Below, piece after piece: positions 37,534-46,904 of a stretch of 64,000 nucleotides of DNA (positions within the stretch are counted from its first letter, which is position 1; every line of letters begins with the position of its first letter). The DNA is from RYN-230 sp963713815 (GTDB taxonomy: Bacteria > Actinomycetota > Actinomycetes > Streptosporangiales > Streptosporangiaceae). The notes beneath the pieces were generated by a model. It ran no database searches. It was not told the origin of the DNA and worked only from the letters and a program-made list of their open reading frames with translations. The stretch covers positions 310,001 to 374,000 of the forward strand of contig CAVQNH010000045.1 in NCBI GenBank assembly GCA_963713815.1. Reading direction: 5' to 3'. The position numbers were made by a program, and so were the translations under genes.

Positions 37534-37578
37534 GCCTCCCCAATCAAATAGGAAAGTTTCCTATTTGATTGGGGAGGC
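37534..37578. promoter_or_regulatory. 45-base perfect palindrome upstream of the GH18 gene
   Basis: Two 22-base arms around a single G form a perfect palindrome with the core AGGAAAGTTTCCT, flanked by AT-rich ATTTGATT and then GGGGAGGC. It lies 68 bases upstream of the GH18 start and 100 bases after the stop of the discoidin gene. The low GC of the core and its position suggest an operator rather than a terminator. Confidence 0.7.
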
Positions 37579-37623
37579 TAGTCCCGGCCCAGATCAGCGT
37601 CAAGAGCCAATCCCCGGGACGAG

Positions 37624-37665
37624 GCCGCCGGCCGGCCCCGGGAGGGAGCGGGGCCGGCCGGCGGC
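37624..37665 (-). terminator. Strong hairpin terminator after the discoidin/beta-helix gene
   Basis: GCCGCCGGCCGGCCCC pairs perfectly with GGGGCCGGCCGGCGGC (16 base pairs, 10-base loop), 16 bases past the stop. No T-run is present. Confidence 0.75.
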
Positions 37666-37681
37666 GAGGGGGAGAGAGCGG

Positions 37682-40547
37682 TTACGGGAAACTGGTCACG
37701 GTGCTCGGCGTGGTGTTGGTCGGCGTGACCGCACCGGTCGTGTTGATCACGTGGCTGATCGTGCCGACGTTGCCCGAGGGAGACCGTGAGCAGGTCATGC
37801 CAGGCGATCCCCGAGCCGGTAGGCGACTGGAACGCCATGGCCGAGTTGACGGCCGGATTGACGTTGAAGTAGCAGTAGCTGCCCAGGCCCCAGGCCCCGA
37901 ACGAGGTGACGTTGCTGGCCACCGCGATCGCGGGATACCCGTTGGAGCTGCCGTTCATCCAGGCCGCCTGGTTGGGCGGGTCGTACGGCATCTCGTTCTG
38001 GAAGAAGATGACCTTTCCGTTCTGGCCGTTCCAGGCGACCTCGGTCTTCTGGTAGTGCTCGACGAACAGGCCGGTCGCCTCGACGTTGTTGCCGTTGACG
38101 GTCATGCCGTTGGCGGCGGTGTTGGTCGTCCAGCCGACCGTGCCCGAGTTGCCGTGGTCGGCGCGCCAGGCCCAGATGTCGTCCACGATGGTGTCGTTGG
38201 CGTTCACGACCAGGCTGGCCGTGGCCTGCCCGGCGATGTCGCCGCCGATCCGGAAGAACGTGTCCTGGACCGAGATCGGGTCACTGGCGTGGCTCACCGT
38301 CGAGCCCGCCGTGCCGACCGTCAGCAGGGCCGCCGAGTTGATCGTGCCCGCGTCGAACAGCAGGCCGTCGATCCGGACCCCGTTGACGTCCGCGACCTGC
38401 ATGGTGTTCACGCCGTTCTGCGGGATCAGCGTGGGGAACCCGAGGCCGAGAATCGTGGTGTCGGCGTGGGTGACGTTGAGCGTCTGGTTCAGGTTGTAGA
38501 CGCCCGGGGTGAAGAGCAGGTTGCAGCCCTCGCGACAGCGCGGTGTTGATGGTGGCCGCGCTCATCGACGGGTCGGCGACGAAGAACTGGCTCATCGGCA
38601 CCGAGGTGCCCGGCGTCGGGCCGTTGGCCCAGCTGGGACCGGACGCGTTGGTCCGCAGCGACGGCTCGAACACGTGGTAGTTACCGCTCGAGTCGATGTA
38701 CAGGTACGGCACGTCGCGGGACACCGGGGTGGTGGCCAGCGTGGTCATCGGCGGGGTCGGGAAGCTCTGCGCCGGGGCGCCGTTCACGCCCGAGAACACC
38801 ATGTTCCAGACCGAGCCGCTCCAGCTGCCGAAGTTGCTGTCCCGCGAGTACCACTGCTGCTGCGACACCGAGGACGACCTGCCCGGAGACCTTGGTGTCG
38901 GCGATGTAGCCGCCGCTGGCGTAGCCGTAGCTGGCCGGGTACAGCTCCAGGCCGCCGTGGACGTCCATCCGGCGGAACGGGCCCGCCTGCGCCACGGCCC
39001 AGCGGTCCGACCCGGCGGACGGGTTGATCGCCATGTTCTCCGCCGACCGCCAGAAGTTCTGCGTGGCGTTGCCGGTGCCGTCGAACGAGTCCACGGTGAC
39101 GTCACCGTTGATGGTCACGTCGTCCGGGTTCTGGCCGAGGCCCTGGATGGAGGTGTAGTAGCCGATGTTGGCCTCGGCGCTGTAGGTGCCCGGCTTGAAC
39201 AGCAGGGCGTAGCGCTGCGTCCCGAACTGGTTCAGCTTCTGGGTGTTGAACACCGAGTCCAGCGTGGACTGGATGGACGCGCTGGACATGCTGGGGTCGA
39301 AGATGTCGACGTTCGGGCCGAAGTTCGGGGTGTTCGACTGCGCCGGGCAGCTGGCCGTCGCTGTCACGGTCCAGGTGAACGAGGCCGACCCGGTGGCGCC
39401 GGTGGTGTCCTTGGCGGTGACCGTGGTGGTGGAGGTGCCCGCGGTCGTGGGGGTCCCGGTGATCAGCCCGGACGGAGCTGATGGACAGGCCCGCGGGCAG
39501 GCCGGTGGCGCAGTAGGTCAGCGTCTGGCCGGACGCGGAGTCGGTGGCGGTGATCTGCATGCTGACCGCGGTGCCGACGGTGGAGGTCTGGCTGCCGGGG
39601 TTGGTGACCGTGACGGTGTTACCGGTGCCGCCACCGCCGCTGGTGGTGGTGTAGACGCCGAATTCCCACAGCGAGTAGCCGTACTGGGTGGCCCGGGTGG
39701 TGCCGTACATCCGGACGTACCGGCCGGTGCCGCTCACGCTGAGGGTCTGGACGCCGCCGGTGCCGGTGGTGGTGGAGTAGATCGAGGTCCAGGTCGAGCC
39801 GTCCGGCGAGGTCTGGATCTGGAACGCGGTCGCGTACGCCGCCTCCCAGTTCAGCGTCACCTGGCAGATGGTCTGGCTGGAACCGAGGTCGACCTCCAGC
39901 CACTGCGGGTCGGAGAAGGCGCTGGACCAGCGGGTGCCGGTGTTGCCGTCGACCGCGTTCGAGGCGGGGAACGTCGCGTTCTCCAGGGACGAGGCGGTGG
40001 CGGGCTGGTTCAGCGCGGCGTCCGTGGTGCTGCAGGTGCCGCCGGCCAGGCTGCCGTAGACCTGGAACTCCCACAGCGAGTAGCCGTACTGGGTGGCGCG
40101 GGCCGTGCCGTACATGCGGACGTACCGGCCGGTGCCGGTCACGTTGAGGGTCTGGGTGCCGCCGGTGCCGGTGGTGGTGGAGTAGATCGTGGTCCAGTTC
40201 GTGCCGTCAGTGGACGTCTGGATCTGGAACGCGGTCGCGTAGGCCGCCTCCCACTGCAGCACCACCTGGGTGATGGAGGCGCTGGAGCCCAGGTCGACCT
40301 CCAGCCACTGCGGGTCGGAGAACGCGCTGGACCAGCGGGTCCCGGTGTTGCCGTCCACGGCGTCCGAGGCCGGGTACGCGGCGCTCTCGGTCGACGACGC
40401 GGTCGCGGTCTTGCCCTGCGACAGCAGCGTCGATGCGGCCGCGGCCCGGCCAGGCGGCCCCGCGAGCAGGGCTAAAGCGGCCACCAGGGCCAGCACCAGT
40501 CCGATGATCGAGATCCGCCGGTAGAAGGGTACGTTCGTCACGCCCAT
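37682..40547 (-). CDS. Large secreted protein: two discoidin (F5/8C) domains, Ig-like domain and beta-helix (frameshifted)
   Basis: ATG at 40547 follows AGGGACA and gives a signal peptide (IISIIGL... core, then AGPPGRAAAAS). Two near-identical F5/8 type C domains of about 135 residues follow, each with WSSAFSDPQWLEVDLGSS and GRYVRMYGT. A putative Ig domain (TVTNPGSQTSTVGTAVSM) comes next, then a C-terminal beta-helix region (LLFKPGTYSAEANIGYYTSI, NATQNFWRSAENMAINPSAG). The last part resembles GH55/pectate-lyase-3-type helices. Four frame changes occur (about 39475, 38880, 38530 and 37795). It probably binds and perhaps cleaves a polysaccharide outside the cell. Confidence 0.8.
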
Positions 40548-40763
40548 GGCTGTCCCTGCCTGTCCTGCCTGTGAGAAGCCGCTCCTGGAGAAATGCCTGG
40601 TCAAAGGCGCCTGGGTTGAGAGCCGATGATGGCACGTGGCTTGATATAAGCCTTAATTCATCCCGTAATTTAACCCCAGGGAAATGGGCGGTCAAGAGGC
40701 CGTCAAGGGCCGGTTGTGCGGTTGTGCGGGATCCCGCCCGTGACCCGGCCCGGCTGCGCGCTC
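40548..40763. promoter_or_regulatory. AT-rich promoter region upstream of the discoidin gene
   Basis: The stretch 40630-40680 is unusually AT-rich for this genome and holds the inverted repeat GGCTT-GATAT-AAGCC (40638-40652). It lies between the discoidin start and the M1 peptidase stop and probably carries the discoidin promoter. Confidence 0.45.
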
Positions 40764-42586
40764 CTACCGGGTGCAGGCGCCGCCGTAGAACCCGGGGCCG
40801 GCCAGCCCGGGGCCGGTGATGTGCGGCCGGTGCGCCCCGCCGCCGCGCGGGTAGGCGGTGTCGAACCACTCGGTGAAGAACTGGCCGAGCCGCTGGCGGC
40901 ACGCGCCGCTCCGGGACGGCAGCCACCGGGCGAAGCCCGCCTCCAGCTGCGGCTCGCTGATCGACGCCCCGCCGTACTGGCGCTGGATCTGCTCCAGCGC
41001 CCGGGTGAAGTTCGCGTGGCCGAGGATCTGGCGCAGCGCGATGTAGGCGATGCCGGGCCGGTCGTAGGTGGACGAGCCGCTGAACAGCCCCCACGCCGTC
41101 GGGTTGGACGGCGCCACGGTCCAGAAGCCGTCCTTGCTCGCGTAGGTGCTGGCGAACGTGGCGTCCAGGCTGGCCTGGAAGGCCCGCCGCCCGGCCGCGG
41201 TGCCCGGGCCGCCCGCCTTCCCCTGCGCCTTCCGGGCCGCGAACAGGAACTCGGCCAGGGTGGCCAGGCCCTCCTTGTAGAACGTCATCCGGTAGCCGGA
41301 CTCGGTGACGTGGTCGCCCCACCACTGGTGCATGTTCTCGTGGTAGAGGGTGTCGGTGTCGATCGTCCCGCCCGCGAAGGTGATCATCGTCTGCATCTCC
41401 TCCTCGAAGGAGGCGGACGGCCGGCCCACCGCCACCCCGCCCGAGGAGAACGGGTACGGCCCGTTGAACTGGCTCTCGAACCGGGTGATGTCCGGCTGCT
41501 TGTCCATGATCGCGCGGTTCGCCGCCTTCCGCGCCGCGCTCAGCGAGCTGGCCTGAGCCTGATAGAACTTCGTTCCCCCAACGGTCCGTTCGGTCAGGTC
41601 GAAGCCCCCGACGCTGTCCTCCACGAGGTAGCTCGCCACCGGCGCGGCCGAATGCCAGTGCCAGGTCACCGAGCCGTGCGGGAACCGGGCGTCCGCCGGA
41701 TTCCGGCGGGTTCCCTCGAGAATGCCGTTGGCCAGCACGGTCTTGCCCGCGTTGACGGTGTCGGAGAAGTCGTAGGTCGGCTTGGCGCTCGGGTAGTCGT
41801 TGAGCGGCATCCAGTCCTCGGTGCCGACCGGCTCGGTGGTCACGAAGCCGCCGTCGCCCTTGGGCTGGTCCGACCGGAACCAGCCCTCGGTGGTGCCGTC
41901 CCCGTCGTTGTGCACGCCGGGCCGGCCGGTGTAGGCCACGGTGACCTGGAACGTGCTCCCGCCGCGGAGCGGCGTGGCCGGGGTGATGACCAGCTTGTTG
42001 GCCGGGCACGGGGTGCCGTTCCCGGATTCCTTGGTGGCCGGCTTGGTGGAGGTCAGCTCGGGGGTGCAGGCCGGCGGGAGGGGGTTGTGGTGCGGGCCGC
42101 CGACCGGGTTGGTCTGGGAGGCCTGGTGGGCCAGCGGGTTCGGGTCGCCCGGGCCGTGCGGGTCGCCGGGATAGGTGGGCTGCACGAACGTGAACGTGGC
42201 CGGGCGGCCGTTCACCTGGACCGAGGTGACCGTCATGTCCGGGCCGGCCGTGGTGTTCACCGACCGGCGCTCGAAGTCCAGGCTGAAGCTGGTCAGGCAC
42301 TGGGTGGCCCGGTCGGTCAGCGTGACGTGGTTGCCGGGCAGGAACTGGTTGGTGGTGGCGTCGTAGACCAGGCGCACGTCGGTGTGCAGGCTGGTGTAGC
42401 CGCCGTTGCCGGTGTCCGGGTACAGGCGCGAGCCGGGCGGGGCCAGGGTGTGCGCCCCGGCCGTGCAGCCTGCGTGCTGGCCGGGTGGCCGGGTGGCGCG
42501 CCAGGGCGGGGGAGGCGGCCGTGACGAGCCCCCGTGATCAGCACGAGACTCGTCGCTCCGGCGACCGTGCCACGGTAACGGGCCAT
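40764..42586 (-). CDS. Secreted M1 family zinc metallopeptidase (frameshifted near the N-terminus)
   Basis: ATG at 42586 follows AGGGAG and gives MARYRGTVAGATSLVLITG, a signal peptide. After a shift near 42420-42480 the body is intact: SFSLDFERRSVNTTAGPDMT in the N-terminal beta domain, then the catalytic HENMHQWWGD (HExxH) with the third zinc ligand in KEGLATLAE. The M1 exopeptidase GxMEN motif is replaced by a region around SFEEEMQTMITF. Joined length is about 607 residues. Such enzymes process peptides in the medium or at the surface. Confidence 0.85.
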
Positions 42587-42709
42587 CTCAGGCGCTCCCT
42601 CCGTATCCGGCGTACCACCAGCATCCTTCTTAACGCTGATCTACCCAGGAAGGAAGCGTTGTGTCCGGAATCGGCAGTGCGGGGCTGGGGGCCGGACGAT
42701 GCGGTGCCT

Positions 42710-43228
42710 TCAGAAGCGGTGGCGGGTGTGGGCGAACGTGCCCTTGGTGAAGGCCAGGACCTTGGCCGGGGCGACCCCGAACACCAGGACCGGCTCCTCG
42801 CTGCCCGGGTGGCGGAACGCGCCGTCCCGGGCCTCGTAGTGCCATTGGCCGTCCCACTTGGCCGCCCACGCCTGGGCCAGGCGGCCGAGCGTGCCGTTGT
42901 CGGTGACCCGGACCGCCTCGCCCTCGACCATGACGTCGAGGCCGCTCTCCCAGCCGTTGCAGCCGGTGGTCAGGACTACGCGGGGGTTAGCGGCCAGGTT
43001 GACGGCCTTCTGCTCGGCGTCGCCGGTGCAGAAGTACAGGGCGCCGTCGTCCCACACGGCCACCAGCGGGGTGACGTGCGGCCGGCCGTCGGCGCGGACC
43101 GTGGAGATCCAGAACAGCTCGGCGGTCTCGAGCGCGCGGCGGGTCGCCTCCCAGCTGGTCGCGGCGGCGGCCGGATCGCTGAAGCGCTGGTCCAGGCTGG
43201 TCTGGGGCACGGTCACGGGCGTGGTCAT
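42710..43228 (-). CDS. Pyridoxamine 5'-phosphate oxidase-like (PPOX/FDOR) protein
   Basis: The 172-residue split-barrel protein has the flavin/F420-binding pattern LFWISTVRADGRPHVTPLVA, then LYFCTGDAEQKAVNLAANPR and VMVEGEAVRVTDNGTLGRL. Actinobacterial members use FMN, F420 or heme and reduce diverse small molecules. It stands alone between the M1 peptidase and a methyltransferase gene on the same strand. The frame is intact. Confidence 0.88.
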   Translation of the reverse strand: MTTPVTVPQTSLDQRFSDPAAAATSWEATRRALETAELFWISTVRADGRPHVTPLVAVWDDGALYFCTGDAEQKAVNLAANPRVVLTTGCNGWESGLDVMVEGEAVRVTDNGTLGRLAQAWAAKWDGQWHYEARDGAFRHPGSEEPVLVFGVAPAKVLAFTKGTFAHTRHRF

Positions 43229-43332
43229 CGCGCTGCTCTCCTCGGGATGTCCGCGGGTCTCTCCCCTTAGGACTGGCGAGCGCCCGCGAAATCATCTGCG
43301 GCCGCCATGTGTCCGGCCCGGATCGTGTCCGG

Positions 43333-44148
43333 CTAGCGGCGCCGGGCGACGGCGCCCAGGATCATCGAGGCCTGGTCCGCCGGTGCGGCCGGCGGCGGCT
43401 GCACCCGCCAGGTCGCGCAGTCCACGATCCCCGGCGGCACCAGGTCCGGCCGTCGAACAGGGCCGAGATGTCCTCCCGGGTGTGGGCGTAGATCCGGCTG
43501 CCGTCCTGGGCGTTGTAGGTGCTGGCGAACTCCTGGCCGGCCCGGCCCTGGCCGTACCCGATGGAGATGATCAGGTACGAGCCGGGAGCCAGGGCCCGGG
43601 CGAAGCCGTCCACCACGCCTTTCGCCGTCCCGGCGTCCAGGAAGTGCAGCACGCAGCACAGGATCACGCAGGCCGGGGCGTCCAGGCTGAATCCGGCCCG
43701 GCGGATGCCCTGGTCGGCCAGGATCGCCCCCGGGTCACCCATGTCCCCGCCGACCGCCACGACCTGGCGGCTGCCCGCGCCCAGCAGGGCCTGCGAATGG
43801 GTCACCGCCACCGGGTCGTAGTCGACGTAGGCCACCATCGCGTCCGGGAGGACGGCCCGGGCCGCCTCGTGCGTGGCCAGCCACAGCGGTGCCGCGCCTT
43901 CGCCCCGGACCGGGGACGTGGGCAGCCCCGAGCCGACGTCCAGGAACTGCCGTACGCCCTGCCCGGCCACGTAGCTGATGGCCCGGGTCTGGAACTTCTT
44001 GTTGTCGAGGGCCTGCGTCGGCCACGTTGGGGCGGCGTTGCCGGATGGCCTCGGCTGCTTCCCGGTCGGCCTCGAAGTTGTCCTTGCCGCCGAGCCAGTA
44101 GTCGTACATCCGGGCGATGTTCGGCTTGGTCACGTCCAGCGAAGACAT
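43333..44148 (-). CDS. SAM-dependent methyltransferase, DUF574/Methyltransf_19 family (copy 2 of 3, frameshifted)
   Basis: ATG at 44148 begins MSSLDVTKPNIARMYDYWLG, the family signature, and continues KDNFEADREAAEAIRQ. Reading then changes frame near 44015 to give VRQFLDVGSGLPTSPV (motif I), MVAYVDYDPVAVTHSQAL and VILCCVLHFLDAG. It changes again near 43450 into IVDCATWRVQPPP and the end. Two compensating shifts keep the total at 272 codons, the normal family size. Confidence 0.8.
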
Positions 44149-44215
44149 GCACGCCCTGCTTTCTCCCGCGGTCGGCCGAGATCGGGACAGGCGACGGCGG
44201 TCGTCACCCGGCCCA

Positions 44216-44990
44216 CTAAGGATTATCGGCGACGCGGCGGGGTTCCCCGGCGCCAGACCGCGGACCGCCGCGGAGCGTGAACGCGGCCTCGATGTCCTCG
44301 CGGGTCACCGCGGGACCCGGCATCCCCGCCGGGCCGCTCCCGGCGAGCCCGTTCACGAAGATCGCGAGCTGGCGCCCGGCGATCAGCGGCCAGGCGGGGC
44401 CGTGCGGCAGCGGCTGGGTGATCAGCGCGCTGAACACGATGACGTCAGTCGCGGTGACCGGCCGCGCGGATGCTGCCGTCCGCCTGACCGCGCTCGATGA
44501 AGCGGTCGAGGCGGCGGTTGATCTCCTGCCGCGCGTGCACGGCCCGGTCACTGACCAGCGGGGGCGCGCCGTGCAGGGGCAGGATCAGCTGGTCGCCGAT
44601 CGCGAGGGTCCCGGCCAGGAACTCCCGGACCGCGCCGAGTCCGGGGATGTCCCGCTGGCTGACCTCGTCGAGGATCTGGTTGAGCAGGCCGTAGGCGCGG
44701 TACTCGAGCGCGTGCAGCAGGGCCTCGCGGTCCGCGAAGCTGCGGTACAGCGTCCCCACGCCGACCCCCGCCTCGCCCGCGATGACCGCGAGGGGGACAT
44801 GGCGGCCTTCCCGCAGCATCACGGAGACGGCCGCGTCCAGGATGCGCTCGCGGTTCAGCTCGGCGTCGCGCCGGGGACGCCGGCGCCGGACCGTGATCCC
44901 GGCGGCTTCGCCGGCCGGGCCGGCCGGGTCCGCCGCGCCGGTGGCACGGATCGCGCTGGCCGGGTCGTCCGCGGCGGGTCTGCGGGCCAC
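44216..44990 (-). CDS. TetR family transcriptional regulator (frameshifted)
   Basis: The N-terminal helix-turn-helix is complete: RERILDAAVSVMLREG, then VIAGEAGVGVGTLYRSFADR. The ligand domain starts ALLHALEYRAYGLLNQILDE. A single shift near 44460 moves the last 75 residues (ATDVIVFSALITQPLPHG and onward) to another frame; total length is 258 codons plus one base. No adjacent efflux or enzyme gene is an obvious target, but the methyltransferase gene downstream on the same strand is the nearest. Confidence 0.8.
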
Positions 44991-45166
44991 GTGACCTCCT
45001 GTCCGGACGAAAAATTCCTCTTAACGTATCCCGGGCCCGCAGCGCGGGATCTGGCCCGTATTTCGTGATGGTCTCGACCCCGTCACGGCCGAGTCCGTAG
45101 CTGCTGATAGTGCCGTATCCGCCCTACCGGACGGCGCGGGCGGTGGCGCTGGTCGTCGGGGAGCTC

Positions 45167-45638
45167 CTAGCTTCGCTTCGAGGCCCCGCCAGCCGCAGGG
45201 CTGACTGCCTGGGCGGCCGCGGACCGGCGGAGCGTGCTGAGGGCATCGGCCAGATGCGTGAGGGCGGTACCGGGCAGCGGAGCCCGCAGCAGGCGGTCGA
45301 GTTCGCTGTCGAAGACGGGGGCGGCGATGCGCCAGGAGTTCCATGCCCTCGGGGGTCAGCTCCACGATCGATGAGCGCCGGTCCGAGGGGTTGGCCCGGC
45401 GGGCGCACAGGCCGGCGGACTCGAGGCGGTCGACGGCCTGGCTGGCGCCGCCCACGGTGATCGCAACCGCCCGGGCGATGTCGTGGACCCGGCACAGCGG
45501 TGTCGCGTCGATGACGAGCATGGCGTTCAGGCTCGCGAGACCGACGCCGCACTCCTCCTGCAGCCGCGCGTCGATCGCCCCCCACAGGATCGTCTCGAAC
45601 CTCACCAGGTCATCGAATACCTGCCGCAGGTCAGTCAC
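45167..45638 (-). CDS. MarR family transcriptional regulator (frameshifted)
   Basis: The winged helix (VHDIARAVAITVGGASQAVDRL, then GLCARRANPSDRRSSIVELT) is typical of MarR proteins. A one-base shift near 45325 moves the C-terminal dimerisation helices (FDSELDRLLRAPLPGTALTH and so on) to another frame ending at TAG 45169-45167; the length of 157 codons plus one base fits one indel. It is divergent from the esterase gene, with operator-like repeats in between. Confidence 0.8.
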
Positions 45639-45675
45639 GTCGTCTCCCGTCCTCGGTCACCCGCACAATCTAGCA

Positions 45676-45717
45676 TAGAGCTAACTAGCTTGACACTAAT
45701 TAAATTAGAGCTAATCT
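45676..45717 (+). promoter_or_regulatory. Esterase promoter with overlapping MarR-type operator repeats
   Basis: TTGACA (45690-45695), a 16-base spacer and TAATCT (45712-45717) form a likely sigma-70-type promoter. The direct repeat TAGAGCTAA occurs at 45676-45684 and 45706-45714, three helical turns apart. The palindrome CTAATTAAATTAG (45696-45708) lies between the promoter elements. Binding by the divergent MarR protein here would repress the esterase. Confidence 0.65.
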
Positions 45718-45783
45718 AAATCTTGTAACCCGGCCCGGCTGCCGGGGCACCCGCCCCGGCCCGCCACGATGAAAGGAACGGCA

Positions 45784-46689
45784 ATGACCGCCCAGCAGCG
45801 CGACATGGTCGACCAGATCCTCCGCAACGCCCCGTTCGATCTCGGCGGGGACGTCGCCGCCCAGCGCCCCCTCCTCGAGCAGATGCTCACCTCGCAGCCC
45901 CTGCCGGCAGACGTCCGCATGACGCCCGGAGACCTGGGCGGCATCCCGGTGATCTTCATCGACATCGCCGACGTCGAGCCGCGCGGCACTATCTTCCACA
46001 TTCACGGCGGCGGCTTCGCGCTTGGCTCCGCGGGGGGATCCGTGGGGCTGGCGTCCAGCCTGGCCCGCAAGACGGGCATGCGCGCCGTGTCGGCCGACTA
46101 CCGGCTCGCGCCCGAGCACCCCTACCCGGCCGCGCTCCAGGACGTCACGGCCGCCTACCGCGCCCTGGCCGGGCAGGCCGGCAGCGCCGGCCACATCGTC
46201 GTGTCGGGCGAGTCGGCCGGCGGCAACCTCGCCATCGAGCTCCTCATCGCCGGCAAGGCGGAGGGCCTGACGATGCCCGCGGCGGCCCTGCTGCTCTCCC
46301 CGATGACCGACCTCACCGTGACCGGCAGCAGCTACGCCGGCAAAGCGCACGCCGACCCGGCCATCAGCGCCCAGGCCATCCGCACCCGGGCCGCGGACTA
46401 CCTGGCCGGCACAGACCCGGCCGACCCCCTGGTCAGCCCCATCTTCGCCGACCTCTCCGGACTGCCGCCGCTGCTGATCCAGGCCGGATCACACGAGGTG
46501 CTCCTCGACGACGCCACCCGCCTCGCGGTGAAGGCCGCCGCCGACGACGTGGCCGTCATCCTGGACATCACCCCCGGCGTCCCGCACGTCTTCCAGGCAT
46601 TCGCCGCCCTCCTCGACGAAGGCGACGCCGCCCTCAACCGGGCCGCCCGATTCATCCAGGACAACACCGCTCAGAAGGCTGCCGCCTGA
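45784..46689 (+). CDS. Alpha/beta hydrolase, hormone-sensitive lipase (HSL) family esterase
   Basis: The 301-residue protein has the HSL motif FHIHGGGFALGS, the nucleophile elbow VSGESAGGNLA, the aspartate region LIQAGSHEVLLDDATR and the catalytic histidine in PGVPHVFQAF. ATG at 45784 is preferred because AAAGGA lies 6 bases upstream; an ATG at 45769 would overlap it. HSL enzymes hydrolyse short-chain esters. Control by the divergent MarR regulator is likely, so its inducer may be the substrate or a toxic ester. Confidence 0.92.
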   Translation: MTAQQRDMVDQILRNAPFDLGGDVAAQRPLLEQMLTSQPLPADVRMTPGDLGGIPVIFIDIADVEPRGTIFHIHGGGFALGSAGGSVGLASSLARKTGMRAVSADYRLAPEHPYPAALQDVTAAYRALAGQAGSAGHIVVSGESAGGNLAIELLIAGKAEGLTMPAAALLLSPMTDLTVTGSSYAGKAHADPAISAQAIRTRAADYLAGTDPADPLVSPIFADLSGLPPLLIQAGSHEVLLDDATRLAVKAAADDVAVILDITPGVPHVFQAFAALLDEGDAALNRAARFIQDNTAQKAAA

Positions 46690-46866
46690 CGAGCGCCATC
46701 AGTCCCCAAGGGGAACCTCAGGGACCGGGCAGCTCAAGCGGGCGGACTAGGCGATCGGGCTGGGCTGGAAGCGCGTCCTGCTCACCGCCCAGAAATGACC
46801 GCTGCCGCAACCTTCACGAATCGGTTGTTCTGCGCCGCCTTCTCTCCAGGTGATCGGCGGAACGTT

Positions 46867-46899
46867 AGGCACGCGCATTGCCGCCTGGTGGCAGTGCCT
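46867..46899. terminator. Possible bidirectional hairpin between esterase and MFS genes
   Basis: AGGCAC and GTGCCT enclose an inner TTGCCGCC/GGTGGCAG stem with one G-U pair, just before the convergent MFS stop. The pairing is imperfect. Confidence 0.35.
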
Positions 46900-46904
46900 G
46901 CTGG

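Noticed and set aside
37624..37665. Considered as part of the same regulatory palindrome as 37534-37578
   Set aside because: It is a separate, fully GC stem with a 10-base loop directly after a stop codon, which fits a terminator.
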